A DNA stretch of 64,000 nucleotides, from positions 180,189-244,188 of the forward strand of contig NZ_CAOS01000011.1 of assembly GCF_000315365.1 (NCBI RefSeq). The letters run 5' to 3'. Of the stretch, positions 18,339 through 31,538 are shown in pieces (position 1 is the stretch's first letter; each line of letters starts with the position of its first letter). Origin of the DNA: Desulforamulus hydrothermalis Lam5 = DSM 18033 (lineage in GTDB: Bacteria > Bacillota > Desulfotomaculia > Desulfotomaculales > Desulfotomaculaceae). The position numbers were made by a program, and so were the translations under genes. The notes under the pieces were generated by a model, which saw nothing but the letters and a program-made list of their open reading frames with translations, ran no database searches and was not told the DNA's origin.

Positions 18339-20072
18339 ATGAGAAAAACCAAAATTGTATGCACCATTGGCCCGGCCAGCGAAAACAGCGAGCAGGTAAA
18401 GCGGCTGCTGGCGGCGGGCATGGATGTAGCAAGGCTGAACTTTTCCCATGGCACCCACCAGGAGCACGGCAGGCGCATCGCCGTGCTGCGGCAAGAGGCT
18501 GCCCGGATGGGCAAGCATCTGGCCATTATTCTTGATACCAAAGGGCCGGAAATTCGTACCGGTATGGTTCCTGAACAGGGGGTTTACCTGAACAGCGGCG
18601 CTACTTTTGTGCTGGACAGCGACCCGGCGCCCGGCTCACCTGAGCGGGTCAGCATTACCTATGCAGAGTTATGGCGGGAAGTGGAGCCGGGCACCCGTAT
18701 CTTGATTGATGACGGGCAAATGGAACTGGAAGTTACCGCTGTGGCGCCGGAACGCATTACCACTGTGGTGCTTAGCGGCGGGCTTTTAAAATCTCAGAAG
18801 GGCGTCAATGTACCCGGCGCTTCCATCCAACTGCCGGCAGTTACCGCCAAAGACGAAGCAGACATCCGCTTTGGGCTGGCGCAGGGTATTGATTTTATTG
18901 CTGCCTCCTTTGTCCGCAAAGCGGCGGATGTTCTGGCGGTACGACGTATTGTAGAAGAAGCGGGAGCCGATGTGCAAATTATTGCTAAAATTGAAAACCG
19001 GGAAGGCTTGGCCAACCTGGATGCCATCTTGCAAGTGGCGGACGGGCTGATGGTGGCCCGGGGGGATTTGGGCGTGGAAATTCCGGCAGAAGAAGTACCC
19101 ATTGCGCAAAAGGAAATGATTAAAAAGTGCAACTTGTTAGGCAAACCGGTAATTGTGGCCACCCAAATGTTAGATTCAATGATTCGCCAGCCTCGCCCCA
19201 CCCGGGCGGAAGCCAGTGACGTGGCCAACGCCATTTTAGACGGGGCGGACGCCATCATGCTGTCCGGCGAAACCGCGGCCGGCAAATACCCGGTGGAAGC
19301 GGTAATGATGATGGATAAAATTGCCCGACGGACAGAAACTATACTAGCCAACCAGAGCCGGGAAAGAAGTCCCCATATTAATGTGACAGAAGCAATCAGC
19401 CATGCCGGCTGTACCATCGCCGAAGATCTTCAGGCAGCGGCCATTTTAACCCCTACTCATTCCGGGTTGACTGCCCGCATGATTTCCAAGCAGCGACCCC
19501 GCTGTCCCATTGTGGCTGCTACACCCTTTGCAGCCACGGCCCGGCGGTTGGCCTTGCAGTGGGGGGTACAGCCGCTGCTGGTTCCGGCCGGCGACGGCAC
19601 AGATCAGGTGATGGCGGTGGCGGTAACCACTGCCTTGCAGCACCGGCTGGTGCAAACCGGCGATCTGGTGGTAATTACCGCCGGTGTACCGGCCGGTCAA
19701 ACAGGCACCACCAACATGATTAAGATACAAGTGGTGGGCAACATCTTAACCAGGGGGGCGGGCATTGGCCGCCAGTCCTATGCCGGCACCGCCCGCTTGA
19801 TTACTTCAGCGGACCCGGCAACCTTTAACAAGGGAGATATTTTAGTGGCCGCCTCGCTCGATGCTGATTTTATGCCGCTGGCGGCCAGGGCCGGAGCGCT
19901 GGTGGTGGAAGAAGGCGGTTTAACCTCCCCCGCTGCCATTGCAGCCCTGCATTTTGGCATCCCGGCAGTGGTGGGAGCGGCCGAGGCCCTGACAAAAATT
20001 TCAGAGGGCGAGACCATAACGGTGGATGCTCTCTCGGGGGCTGTTTACCAGGGTTCGGTAGCCATTTTATAG
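18339..20072 (+). CDS. pyk: Pyruvate kinase with C-terminal PEP-utilising-type domain
   Basis: Pyruvate kinase converts PEP and ADP to pyruvate and ATP. The catalytic signatures are LNFSHGTHQEH, LDTKGPEIRTG, IAKIENREGLANLD, MVARGDLGVEIP and SGETAAGKYPVEAV. At 577 residues it is about 100 longer than the shortest forms. The extra C-terminal part (SADPATFNKGDILVAAS through ALHFGIPAVVGAAEALTKI) resembles the mobile phosphohistidine domain of PEP-utilising enzymes, as in Bacillus and Geobacillus pyruvate kinases. The ATG at 18339 has GGGGAGGA upstream. It is followed by the DeoR-type regulator and the gap-to-eno cluster. Confidence 0.96.
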   Translation: MRKTKIVCTIGPASENSEQVKRLLAAGMDVARLNFSHGTHQEHGRRIAVLRQEAARMGKHLAIILDTKGPEIRTGMVPEQGVYLNSGATFVLDSDPAPGSPERVSITYAELWREVEPGTRILIDDGQMELEVTAVAPERITTVVLSGGLLKSQKGVNVPGASIQLPAVTAKDEADIRFGLAQGIDFIAASFVRKAADVLAVRRIVEEAGADVQIIAKIENREGLANLDAILQVADGLMVARGDLGVEIPAEEVPIAQKEMIKKCNLLGKPVIVATQMLDSMIRQPRPTRAEASDVANAILDGADAIMLSGETAAGKYPVEAVMMMDKIARRTETILANQSRERSPHINVTEAISHAGCTIAEDLQAAAILTPTHSGLTARMISKQRPRCPIVAATPFAATARRLALQWGVQPLLVPAGDGTDQVMAVAVTTALQHRLVQTGDLVVITAGVPAGQTGTTNMIKIQVVGNILTRGAGIGRQSYAGTARLITSADPATFNKGDILVAASLDADFMPLAARAGALVVEEGGLTSPAAIAALHFGIPAVVGAAEALTKISEGETITVDALSGAVYQGSVAIL

Positions 20073-20100
20073 CACACATGGTTCAACAGGAGGCAACGGC

Positions 20101-20859
20101 ATGATTGGTGAGCGCCAGGAGAAGATTCGTTTATTACTGCAGGAACGCGGCCATTTGACGGTGGCCGAATTGGCCCAGCATTTTGAAGTATCCGAAATGA
20201 CCATTCGGCGGGACTTAAAGGCTCTTGCCGCACTGGGCCTGGTGCAGCGCGAACACGGACGGGCGCTTTACCCGCCGACAACCGGCCTGGCCAGTTTTAT
20301 TTCCCGTTTAGGAGAGGCTGAGCGGGAAAAAACCGCCATTGGCCGCCTGGCAGCAGACCTGGTGGCAGAGGGTGATACCGTTATTCTTGATGCCGGGACA
20401 ACCACGCTGGCCGTAGCACAGTTTATTCACAAATCCTGTGTGGTTATCACCAATTGCCTGCCCGTTGCCTCTGAACTGGCCAACCGCAGGGAAGATATCA
20501 CTGTGCTGGTGGCCGGAGGCGAGGTGCGGGGCACTACCAACGCCCTGGTAGGGCCGCTGGCCCGGGCCGGCTTTGCGGGCTTCAATGCCGATAAGCTGTT
20601 TCTGGCGGCAACCGGGGTCAGCTTGGAGCGGGGGTTATCCACCAATAATATGCTGGAGTCAGAGATTAAACAAGCCATGCTGGATGCTGCCAGAGAGGTT
20701 ATCCTGGTGGCTCACAGCGGTAAGTTTAATCATGTCTATTACCATACTTTTGCCCGCTGGGATAAGATACATACAGTAGTTACCGATACCGGCCTGCCGG
20801 CGGAAACCCGCCGGGAGCTGGAAAACCTGGGGATTAAGGTGCTGCTGGCACAGCCTTAA
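20101..20859 (+). CDS. DeoR/GlpR-family transcriptional regulator
   Basis: The 252-residue protein has an N-terminal winged helix typical of the DeoR family (GHLTVAELAQHFEVSEMTIRRDL, residues about 18-40). A sugar-phosphate-sensing domain follows, with ILDAGTTTLAVAQF and FLAATGVSLERGLST. These regulators usually bind DNA until a phosphorylated sugar releases them. The gene sits between pyk and gap, 28 bases after pyk, with AGGAGG before the ATG. Control of pyk and lower glycolysis, through the triple operator before pyk, is likely but inferred. Its effector cannot be named; glycerol 3-phosphate or a hexose/triose phosphate are the obvious options. Confidence 0.9.
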   Translation: MIGERQEKIRLLLQERGHLTVAELAQHFEVSEMTIRRDLKALAALGLVQREHGRALYPPTTGLASFISRLGEAEREKTAIGRLAADLVAEGDTVILDAGTTTLAVAQFIHKSCVVITNCLPVASELANRREDITVLVAGGEVRGTTNALVGPLARAGFAGFNADKLFLAATGVSLERGLSTNNMLESEIKQAMLDAAREVILVAHSGKFNHVYYHTFARWDKIHTVVTDTGLPAETRRELENLGIKVLLAQP

Positions 20860-20952
20860 GCCCGGCCGGTTGTTTTAAGCCTGGCTCCGGGGAAAATTAC
20901 AAGCAATGTTAGGGCTTAGACCCTGGTTAGTTAAAAAATAACGGAGGGATGA

Positions 20953-21981
<1,029 letters not shown>

Positions 21982-21984
21982 AAC

Positions 21985-23166
21985 GTGCGCAAAAAAACTG
22001 TTAAAGACATTGAAGTGAAAGGCAAGCGGGTGCTGGTGCGGGTGGACTTCAACGTACCCCTGGCGGGTCAGGCCATTACCGATGATACCCGCATCCGCAA
22101 GGCGCTGCCCACCATCCAATACCTCATCGGGCAGGGGGCCAGAGTCATCCTGGCCTCTCACCTGGGCCGCCCCAAGGGCGAAGTGGTGGAAAAATACCGC
22201 TTAACCCCGGTGGCCCGGCGGCTGTCCGAACTGCTGGGGCGGCCGGTAAACAAGGTTGACGACTCGGTGGGTGAAGCAGTGAAACAGGCGGTGGCCGCCC
22301 TGCAAGACGGGGATGTGCTGCTGCTGGAAAACGTTCGCTTCCGGCCCGGAGAAACCAAAAACGATGCCGACTACGCCAGGCAGCTGGCAGAGCCGGCGGA
22401 TATTTTCGTCAACGATGCCTTTGGGGCGGCCCACCGGGCCCATGCCTCCACGGCCGGCGTGGCCGCCTACCTGCCGGCGGTGGCAGGTTTGCTGATGGAA
22501 CAAGAACTGCTGAACCTGGGCCAAGCGGTCAGCAACCCGGCCCGGCCCTTTGTGGCTGTTATTGGCGGCGCCAAAGTATCGGATAAAATCGGCGTTATAG
22601 AAAACCTGTTAAATAAAGTGGATACCTTAATTATCGGCGGCGGCATGGCCAACACCTTTTTGCGGGCCCAGGGCTGCCCAACCGGCAACTCCCTGGTGGA
22701 GGAAGATAAAGTGGAGGTGGCCAGGGAACTGATGGAGCGGGCTAAGGCCCGCCGGGTGTCACTGCTGCTGCCCGGCGACGTGGTGGTGGCGGAGGCCCTG
22801 GCAGCCACGGCGGCCCACCGGGTGGTGCCGGTGCACGAAGTGCCGGCGGGCTGGCTGATTCTGGACATCGGGCCGGCCAGTGCGGCGCAGTTTGCGGCGG
22901 TGATTAAACAGGCCGCCACCGTAGTGTGGAACGGCCCCATGGGCGTGTTTGAAATGGAACCCTTTGCCAAGGGTACCGAAGCGGTGGCCCGGGCCCTGGC
23001 CGATTCCCCTGCCCTGACGGTGATCGGCGGCGGCGATTCGGTGGCGGCGGTTAACAAGGTGGGCGTGGCGGACAAGATCAGCCATATCTCCACCGGCGGC
23101 GGCGCCTCCCTGGAGTTTTTGGAGGGCAAAGAATTGCCCGGCGTGGCTGTGCTGCAGGATAAATAG
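21985..23166 (+). CDS. pgk: Phosphoglycerate kinase
   Basis: This enzyme transfers phosphate from 1,3-bisphosphoglycerate to ADP. Signatures are [12 protein letters not shown] near the start, [51 protein letters not shown] and [16 protein letters not shown], with the C-terminal [11 protein letters not shown] and [13 protein letters not shown]. The length of 393 residues is normal. The start is a GTG (21985) close behind gap. A full-length palindromic repeat separates it from tpiA, so transcription may be partly cut between them. Confidence 0.97.
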   Translation: MRKKTVKDIEVKGKRVLVRVDFNVPLAGQAITDDTRIRKALPTIQYLIGQGARVILASHLGRPKGEVVEKYRLTPVARRLSELLGRPVNKVDDSVGEAVKQAVAALQDGDVLLLENVRFRPGETKNDADYARQLAEPADIFVNDAFGAAHRAHASTAGVAAYLPAVAGLLMEQELLNLGQAVSNPARPFVAVIGGAKVSDKIGVIENLLNKVDTLIIGGGMANTFLRAQGCPTGNSLVEEDKVEVARELMERAKARRVSLLLPGDVVVAEALAATAAHRVVPVHEVPAGWLILDIGPASAAQFAAVIKQAATVVWNGPMGVFEMEPFAKGTEAVARALADSPALTVIGGGDSVAAVNKVGVADKISHISTGGGASLEFLEGKELPGVAVLQDK

Positions 23167-23200
23167 AGAGAACCTTTTCAGAGATTTGTTAACAGAAAGA

Positions 23201-23501
23201 AGTGAGAAGAAACAGCTTCTCGCTCAGACTGTGGACAAAGGAAAGTCAAAGTGGTTTTATGATCCCCTGCCGGCGACTTGTCGAAGCACCGGTCACAGCA
23301 CTTGATGAGCGAAGGAGCCATTGGGGTGGCGCCCACAGGACGTGGGCGCCAGCCGAACCGGGCCAGGAGGGCCCGTTTGAGGCGACCCCAAGGGCGACCG
23401 GAGCGAATCACAGTGCTGTCGGTGCGTAGACCGGAGCCAAAGGGGATCATAAACCACAGTAAATGTTTGTCCACAGTCTGCTGAGAAGAAACTGCTTCTT
23501 A
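23201..23501 (+). repeat. Quasi-palindromic intergenic element, copy 3 (full length, best preserved ends)
   Basis: The body (about 23225-23480) has near-perfect ends, CAGACTGTGGACAAA and TTTGTCCACAGTCTG. The inner GTGGTTTTATGATCCCC/GGGGATCATAAACCAC pair and the central GGCGCCCAC and CGGGCC hairpins (loops AGGAC and AGGAG) are all present. Two direct copies of a hairpin bracket it: TGAGAAG-AAACAG-CTTCTCG within 23201-23224 and TGAGAAG-AAACTG-CTTCTTA at 23482-23501. This hairpin is unrelated in sequence to those at the other copies. The element fills the pgk-tpiA gap of about 360 bases. Confidence 0.88.
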
Positions 23502-23527
23502 CTTCTCCTGCGTAAGGGGGTAGCGTG

Positions 23528-24277
23528 ATGCGGCAGAAGATTATTGCCGGCAACTGGAAGATGCATAAAACGACGGATGAAGCTCGGCAGTTTGTTCAAG
23601 CGTTGCAGGAAAAATTGACTGACTGCCGGGCCGCTGTAGTCATCTGCCCGCCCTTTACCGCCCTGGCGGCGGTGGCGGAAGTCCTGGCGGGCAGCAAATT
23701 GGCCCTGGGGGCGCAAAACATGCACTGGGCCGACCAGGGGGCGTATACCGGTGAAATATCTCCCCTGATGCTGCAAGACTGCGGCTGCCGGTACGTCATC
23801 CTGGGCCACTCCGAGCGGCGCCAATACTTTGGCGAAACCGACGGGCAGGTGAACCAAAAGGTGAAGGCGGCTTTGGCCCACGGCCTGCTGCCCGTGGTTT
23901 GCGTGGGTGAAACCCTGGCCCAGCGGCAGGGCGGCTTGACAGAAACGGTGGTGGGCAGCCAGACTGCCGCGGCCCTGGCGGGCCTGACCCCGGAACAGGT
24001 GGCGGGGCTGGTGATTGCCTATGAGCCGGTGTGGGCCATCGGCACCGGGCAAACCGCTTCGGAGCAAGATGCCCAGCAGGTTAATCAATATATCCGGGCT
24101 CTGCTTGCCGAGCAGTACGGCCAGGCGGCCGCCGCAGCGGTGCGCATCCTGTACGGCGGCAGCGTTAAGCCGGCTAATGCCGCCAGCCTGCTGGCCCAGC
24201 CGGATATCGACGGCGCCCTGGTGGGCGGCGCCAGCCTTAAGGCAGCAGATTTCCTGGGTATTATTCAGGCCGTTTAA
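23528..24277 (+). CDS. tpiA: Triosephosphate isomerase
   Basis: TpiA interconverts dihydroxyacetone phosphate and glyceraldehyde 3-phosphate and is the entry point for glycerol carbon coming from GlpABC. The active-site residues are visible: Lys11 in GNWKM, His94 in LGHSERR and Glu166 in AYEPVWAIGTG. The phosphate loop YGGSVKPANA is also present. The length is 249 residues. The start may be the GTG at 23525 or the ATG at 23528; AAGGGGG is better spaced for the ATG. gpmI follows after 32 bases. Confidence 0.97.
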   Translation: MRQKIIAGNWKMHKTTDEARQFVQALQEKLTDCRAAVVICPPFTALAAVAEVLAGSKLALGAQNMHWADQGAYTGEISPLMLQDCGCRYVILGHSERRQYFGETDGQVNQKVKAALAHGLLPVVCVGETLAQRQGGLTETVVGSQTAAALAGLTPEQVAGLVIAYEPVWAIGTGQTASEQDAQQVNQYIRALLAEQYGQAAAAAVRILYGGSVKPANAASLLAQPDIDGALVGGASLKAADFLGIIQAV

Positions 24278-24309
24278 CTTGAATTGGCAGCAACCAAGGA
24301 GGTTTTGCA

Positions 24310-27187
<2,878 letters not shown>

Positions 27188-27321
27188 CACACCGGATATT
27201 CGCTCCTGCTTTTTCGGGGTAGCCGCACCGAACCTGGCGCACCTAAAACTACAGGCCGGTTTTAAGCTCCCTGGCAGAGCTTAGAAAAGCACCGTACAGT
27301 GCCCGATACCTGATAAGATTG

Positions 27322-27356
27322 AGATCCCTTCATAAAATTTGGAAGGGATCTGTCTT
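27322..27356 (+). terminator. Terminator after the glycolytic cluster
   Basis: AGATCCCTTC and GAAGGGATCT form a 10-base perfect stem, followed by GTCTTTT. It is the first good terminator after eno. Confidence 0.75.
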
Positions 27357-27359
27357 TTA

Positions 27360-27890
27360 GCAGAATATTATACCAATTTAGACAAATAGTCACAGCGAAA
27401 TTAATAAGTTTTTTCTGACTTTTTGTTAGCATTAATATATTCGAAAACAGCGAAGGTTTTTTAAAATATTCTAAAATAATTGACACTAGTTGGAAGAAAC
27501 TATATACTAGCCATAAGGATAAAAGTACCGAAAATACTGTAAAAATTGTACTTGCAAGTTTATTGTATACAGTTCCGCAGCAGTCAGATATTTATAAAAT
27601 GCACTGCCGGATAGTCAGTTTGATTACACCTTAAATAGTATTTTCGTTACGCTGGCAGTTCGAAAAAATACCAGGTTGGGCTGCAACGGCCCCGCCGGTT
27701 GGATAATCGGTACTAAATCATATTTTATTTTGTTAAGTTTAGTACAAGCTGTCAGTTGATTGACTGACCAAGACCTGCCGGCTTGTATTATTTAGACTTT
27801 TTTGTTGATTTTAAAATTCCCCTTGCAGGGGTTAAGTGCATTTAACGGGGTTGACCCGGAAAAGCGTAATAGGAGGACGGTGTGATGCAG
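27360..27890. other. AT-rich gene-free stretch before hdrA, with a Rex-like site
   Basis: No convincing gene or RNA gene is visible here. TTGTTAAGTTTAGTACAA at 27730-27747 has the TTGT...ACAA ends and AT-rich core of a Rex (NADH-sensing repressor) operator, but the match is imperfect. A GTCAGT/ACTGAC hairpin lies at about 27751-27769, inside a larger ACAAGC/GCTTGT pairing followed by a T-rich stretch. It could act as a leader attenuator for hdrA. AGGAGG at 27871-27876 is the hdrA ribosome-binding site. Confidence 0.35.
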
Positions 27891-27892
27891 AG

Positions 27893-30800
27893 ATGATAAA
27901 AAAGCCTGATAAAACAGGAGCCGTATTAGTGGTGGGCTCCGGCATAGCCGGCATCCAGGCATCCCTAGACCTGGCGGAATCCGGTTACTATGTGTACCTG
28001 GTGGAAAGAGAACCGGCCATTGGCGGCACCATGCCGATGCTGGACAAGACCTTTCCCACCAACGACTGCTCCATGTGCATTCTGTCACCCAAGCTGGTAG
28101 ACTGCGGCAGACACCTTAACGTCAAGACCATGACCAACTCGGTAATAAGCAAAGTAGAGGGCGAGCCGGGTAACTTTAAAGTTACCGTAACAACCAAAGC
28201 CCGCTACATCGACGTTAATAAATGCACCGGCTGCGGCAGCTGCGCCGAAGCGTGCCCGGTAAAAGTAGACGACGCCTTCAACCAGGGGTTAAGCAAGCGG
28301 AAAGCCATTTACAAACTGTACGCCCAGGCTTACCCCAACGCCTACGCCATTGACAGCAGCAAATGCTTAAAGTTTAAGAACCTGAACAACGACAAACTGT
28401 GCGGCAAATGCATCAAAGCATGCCAGGCGGGCGCCATCAACCACCACATGCAGGACGAAGAAACCCAGCTGGAAGTGGGCTCCATCCTGCTGGTACCGGG
28501 CTTTGCGGCCTTTGACCCGAGCCAACTGAAACTGTACAAATACGGGGAACTGAAAAACGTGGTTACCTCCCTGGAATTTGAGCGCATTTTAAGCGCCTCG
28601 GGGCCCTTTGGCGGTCACCTGGTACGGCCCAGCGACCACAAAGAGCCGGCGAAAATAGCCTGGATCCAATGCGTAGGGTCCCGGAACTGCCGGATCAACC
28701 ACGGCTATTGCTCCTCGGTATGCTGCATGTACGCCATCAAACAATCGGTGATAGCCAAAGAACACGCCGACTACGACCTGCAGACCGGCATTTTCTACAT
28801 GGACATGCGGACCTACGGCAAAGAATTTGAAAAATACTACGAGCGCTCCAAAAAACAATACGGCGTTAACTTTATCCGGAGCCGGGTATACGGTTTAGAC
28901 CCGGGCGACAACGACAACGTCAAAATACGCTACGCTTTGGAAGACGGCACCGTTATCAGCGAAGAATACGACATGGTGGTGCTGTCGGTGGGCTTAGAAC
29001 CCAACCCCACAGCAGTGGAACTGGCCAAACAACTGGGCGTAGAACTGAACCAATACAACTTTGCGGCAGTACCGGCCTTGACCGGAGTAGCCACCAACCG
29101 GCCGGGCATTTACGTAGCCGGTGCCTTCAGCGGTCCGCGCGACATTCCCGAGACGGTCATGCAAGCCAGCGCAGCGGCCGGGGAAATCCAAAAACTGCTG
29201 GCGGAAGCCAAAGGCAGCCTGACCAAAGTCAAAGAATACCCGCCGGAGAAAGACGTAGCGGGAGAAATCGTGCGCACCGGCGTATTTGTGTGCCACTGCG
29301 GCATCAACATTGGCAGTGTGGTAGACGTACCGGCGGTGGCTGAATACGCCAAAACCCTGCCCGGGGTGGTATATGCCACCGACAAGCTATACGCCTGCTC
29401 CCAGGATGCCAGCGCCCAAATCAAAGAAGCCATTGAACAATACGGCCTAAACCGCATCGTAGTGGCCTCCTGCAGCCCGCGGACACACGAGCCCATGTTC
29501 CAGGAGACCTTGAAAGAAGCCGGATTAAACCCGCACCTGTTTGAAATGGCCAACATTCGGGACCACTGCTCCTGGGTACACCAAAACGAACCGGCCCAAG
29601 CCACCGAAAAAGCCAAAGACCTGGTAAAAATGGCGGTTAAAAAAGCCGCCTTGCTGGAACCCGTACAAGCCATCAGCCTGCCCATGAACCACGATGCACT
29701 GGTGATTGGCGGCGGCGTGGCGGGCATGACGGCAGCCCTCAACCTGGCTGATCAAGGCTACCGGGTCTACCTGACAGAAAAAAGCGAAGAACTGGGCGGC
29801 ATAGCCAAACGCATCCGCTACGGCATGAACGGCGAAGAGTGCAGGCCTACCTGAACCAACTGATTGAACAAGTACAAAAGCACGACAAAATCAAGGTTTA
29901 CACCGGAGTTACCGTAGCAGACGTGCACGGCTTCATGGGCAACTACGAAAGCGAACTGAGCAACGGCGAAAAAATCAAACACGGGGTAGCCATCATCGCC
30001 ACCGGGCACGAGAATACAAACCGCAGGAATACCTGTACGGGCACAACAGCCGGGTGCACACCCTGCTGGAACTGGAAAACCTGCTGGCAGAAGGCAAACT
30101 GAAGAACTCCAACAACTTTGTATTCATCCAGTGCGTGGGCAGCCGTGACGACGAACGGCCCTACTGCAGCCGCATCTGCTGCACCAAAGCCATCAAACAA
30201 GCCCTGAAAATCAAAGAAATGAAACCGAGTGCCAACGTATACATCCTGTACCGTGACATTCGGACCTACGGCTACTTTGAAGACCTGTACACGGAAGCCC
30301 GCCGCCAGGGTGTCATCTTCGTACGGTACAGCACAGACAACAAACCGAAAGTAGAAGAAACCTCCACCGGCACCAAAGTAACCTTTGTGGATCATGTACT
30401 GAACCGGCCGGTAGAAATATACGCAGACATAATCGGATTGGCCAGCGCCATCGTAGCCAACGACAACAGCGGCCTGTCCAAACTGTTCAAAGTACCCGTC
30501 AACGCCGACAGTTCTTCCTGGAGGCCCACCTGAAACTGCGGCCGGTAGACTTCAGCACGGACGGCGTGTTCATGTGCGGGCTGGCCCACGGGCCCAAGAA
30601 CCTGGAAGAAAACATTGCCCAGGCCAAAGCGGCAGAGGGCGAGCCGCCACTGCCCTGGCCAAGGCCAACATTGCAGCCGACGCAAAGCGGCCTACGTCAA
30701 CAAACGCAAATGCATGGCCTGCGGCGTCTGCGTCGAAGTATGCCCGGCCAAAGCAGCCGGCCTGGTAACAGACGAACGGGGCAACACCGCCGCCGAAATC

Positions 30801-30919
30801 AACCCGGGCCTGTGCAAAGGCTGCGGCGCCTGCCGTTCCTCCTGCCGTTGCGCGCCATCAACGTCAAAGGCTGCAGCAACGAACAGATTGTAGCCATGGT
30901 ACAAGCGGTAAGCTGGTAG
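27893..30919 (+). pseudogene. hdrA: HdrA-like FAD/iron-sulfur subunit, long form, interrupted by frameshifts
   Basis: HdrA is the flavin-based electron-bifurcating subunit of heterodisulfide-reductase-type complexes. Reading across frames gives about 1,000 residues with two HdrA-like halves. The first half has the FAD motif VVGSGIAGIQASLDLAE, CTGCGSCAEACPV and IQCVGSRN. The second has VIGGGVAGMTAALNLAD, IQCVGSRDDERPYCSRICC and C-terminal ferredoxin motifs CMACGVCVEVCPAK and CKGCGAC. The frame breaks near 29840, 30008, 30505, 30635, 30688 and 30868, each compatible with one missing base and several in homopolymers. All breaks lie in the last kilobase, while the protein stays conserved. Sequencing error therefore seems more likely than true decay. 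The start at 27893 is 16 bases after AGGAGG, rather far. Confidence 0.8.
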
Positions 30920-30950
30920 CCTGACCGACACGGCAATGCCGCAGAGACAG

Positions 30951-30982
30951 GGTGTTATCCGCCGGCCAACGGGGATAACACC
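30951..30982 (+). other. Hairpin between hdrA and flxD
   Basis: GGTGTTATCC and GGATAACACC form a perfect 10-base stem. No T-run follows immediately, so an RNA processing or stabilising role within the hdrA-flx transcript is as likely as termination. Confidence 0.5.
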
Positions 30983-31104
30983 TGCCCCACAACTAAAAAT
31001 GCCAAGCCTTTTTTAAAACAACAACAACAACCAAAGCATAAAACCCACAGCCGATGGCGGATGGAACCCACCAAAAGCCGGAGGCTGTGCCAGGAGGGAA
31101 GAAA

Positions 31105-31527
31105 ATGGCCGAACAAGAGCCTAAAATTGTAGCATTTCTGTGCAACTGGTGCAGCTATGCGGGTGCCGACCTGGCCGGGGTAGGCCGGCTGCAATACCCG
31201 CCCAACGTGCGCGTAGTGCGGGTACCCTGCTCGGGACGCATCAACCCGCTGTTTATCATTACCGCCCTGAGATCCGGAGCGGATGCCATCCTGACCTCCG
31301 GTTGACACCCGGGCGACTGCCACTATGTTAGTGGCAACCTGGTAGCCCGCCGTAAATTTGCCCTGCTGAAGAACCTGCTGGACTACATGGGCATAGAAAA
31401 AGACAGAGTCAATTTCACCTGGGTATCCGCCTCAGAAGGGGCCAGATTTGCGGAACTGATTACCGAACTGACCGGCCGGGTCAAAGCCATGGGTCCCAAC
31501 AAGGGGCTATTTCAAAAAGCGGAGTGA
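31105..31527 (+). CDS. flxD: FlxD/MvhD-like electron-transfer subunit, predicted selenoprotein (UGA at codon 67)
   Basis: MvhD/FlxD is a [2Fe-2S] subunit that carries electrons into HdrA. The frame from ATG 31105 meets a TGA at 31303-31305 and then continues without a break to 31527. The residues around the TGA are [15 protein letters not shown]. In this family the motif is normally GCHPGDCHY, so the TGA stands exactly at a conserved cysteine. A SECIS-like hairpin follows at a suitable distance. Reading TGA as selenocysteine gives 140 residues, the usual size. The N-terminal [13 protein letters not shown] is also typical. Sec-containing MvhD homologues are known in methanogens and some bacteria. 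flxC starts 11 bases after the stop. Confidence 0.88.
31319..31335 (+). promoter_or_regulatory. Predicted bacterial SECIS element inside flxD
   Basis: GCCACTA and TAGTGGC form a perfect stem, and opening the closing A-T pair gives an ATGTT apical loop that contains GU. The loop GU is 21 bases after the UGA, within the spacing usual for bacterial SECIS elements. The same bases encode the conserved CHYVSG residues. Confidence 0.75.
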
Positions 31528-31538
31528 GGTGAGAGGGA

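Noticed and set aside
29839..30919. Calling the pieces after the first hdrA frameshift as separate small genes
   Set aside because: Their translations join end to end into the known second half of long HdrA proteins, and none has its own start signal.
31306..31527. Ending flxD at the TGA at 31303 or calling a second gene after it
   Set aside because: Conserved family sequence continues in the same frame on both sides of the TGA, and no start codon or ribosome-binding site lies directly after it.
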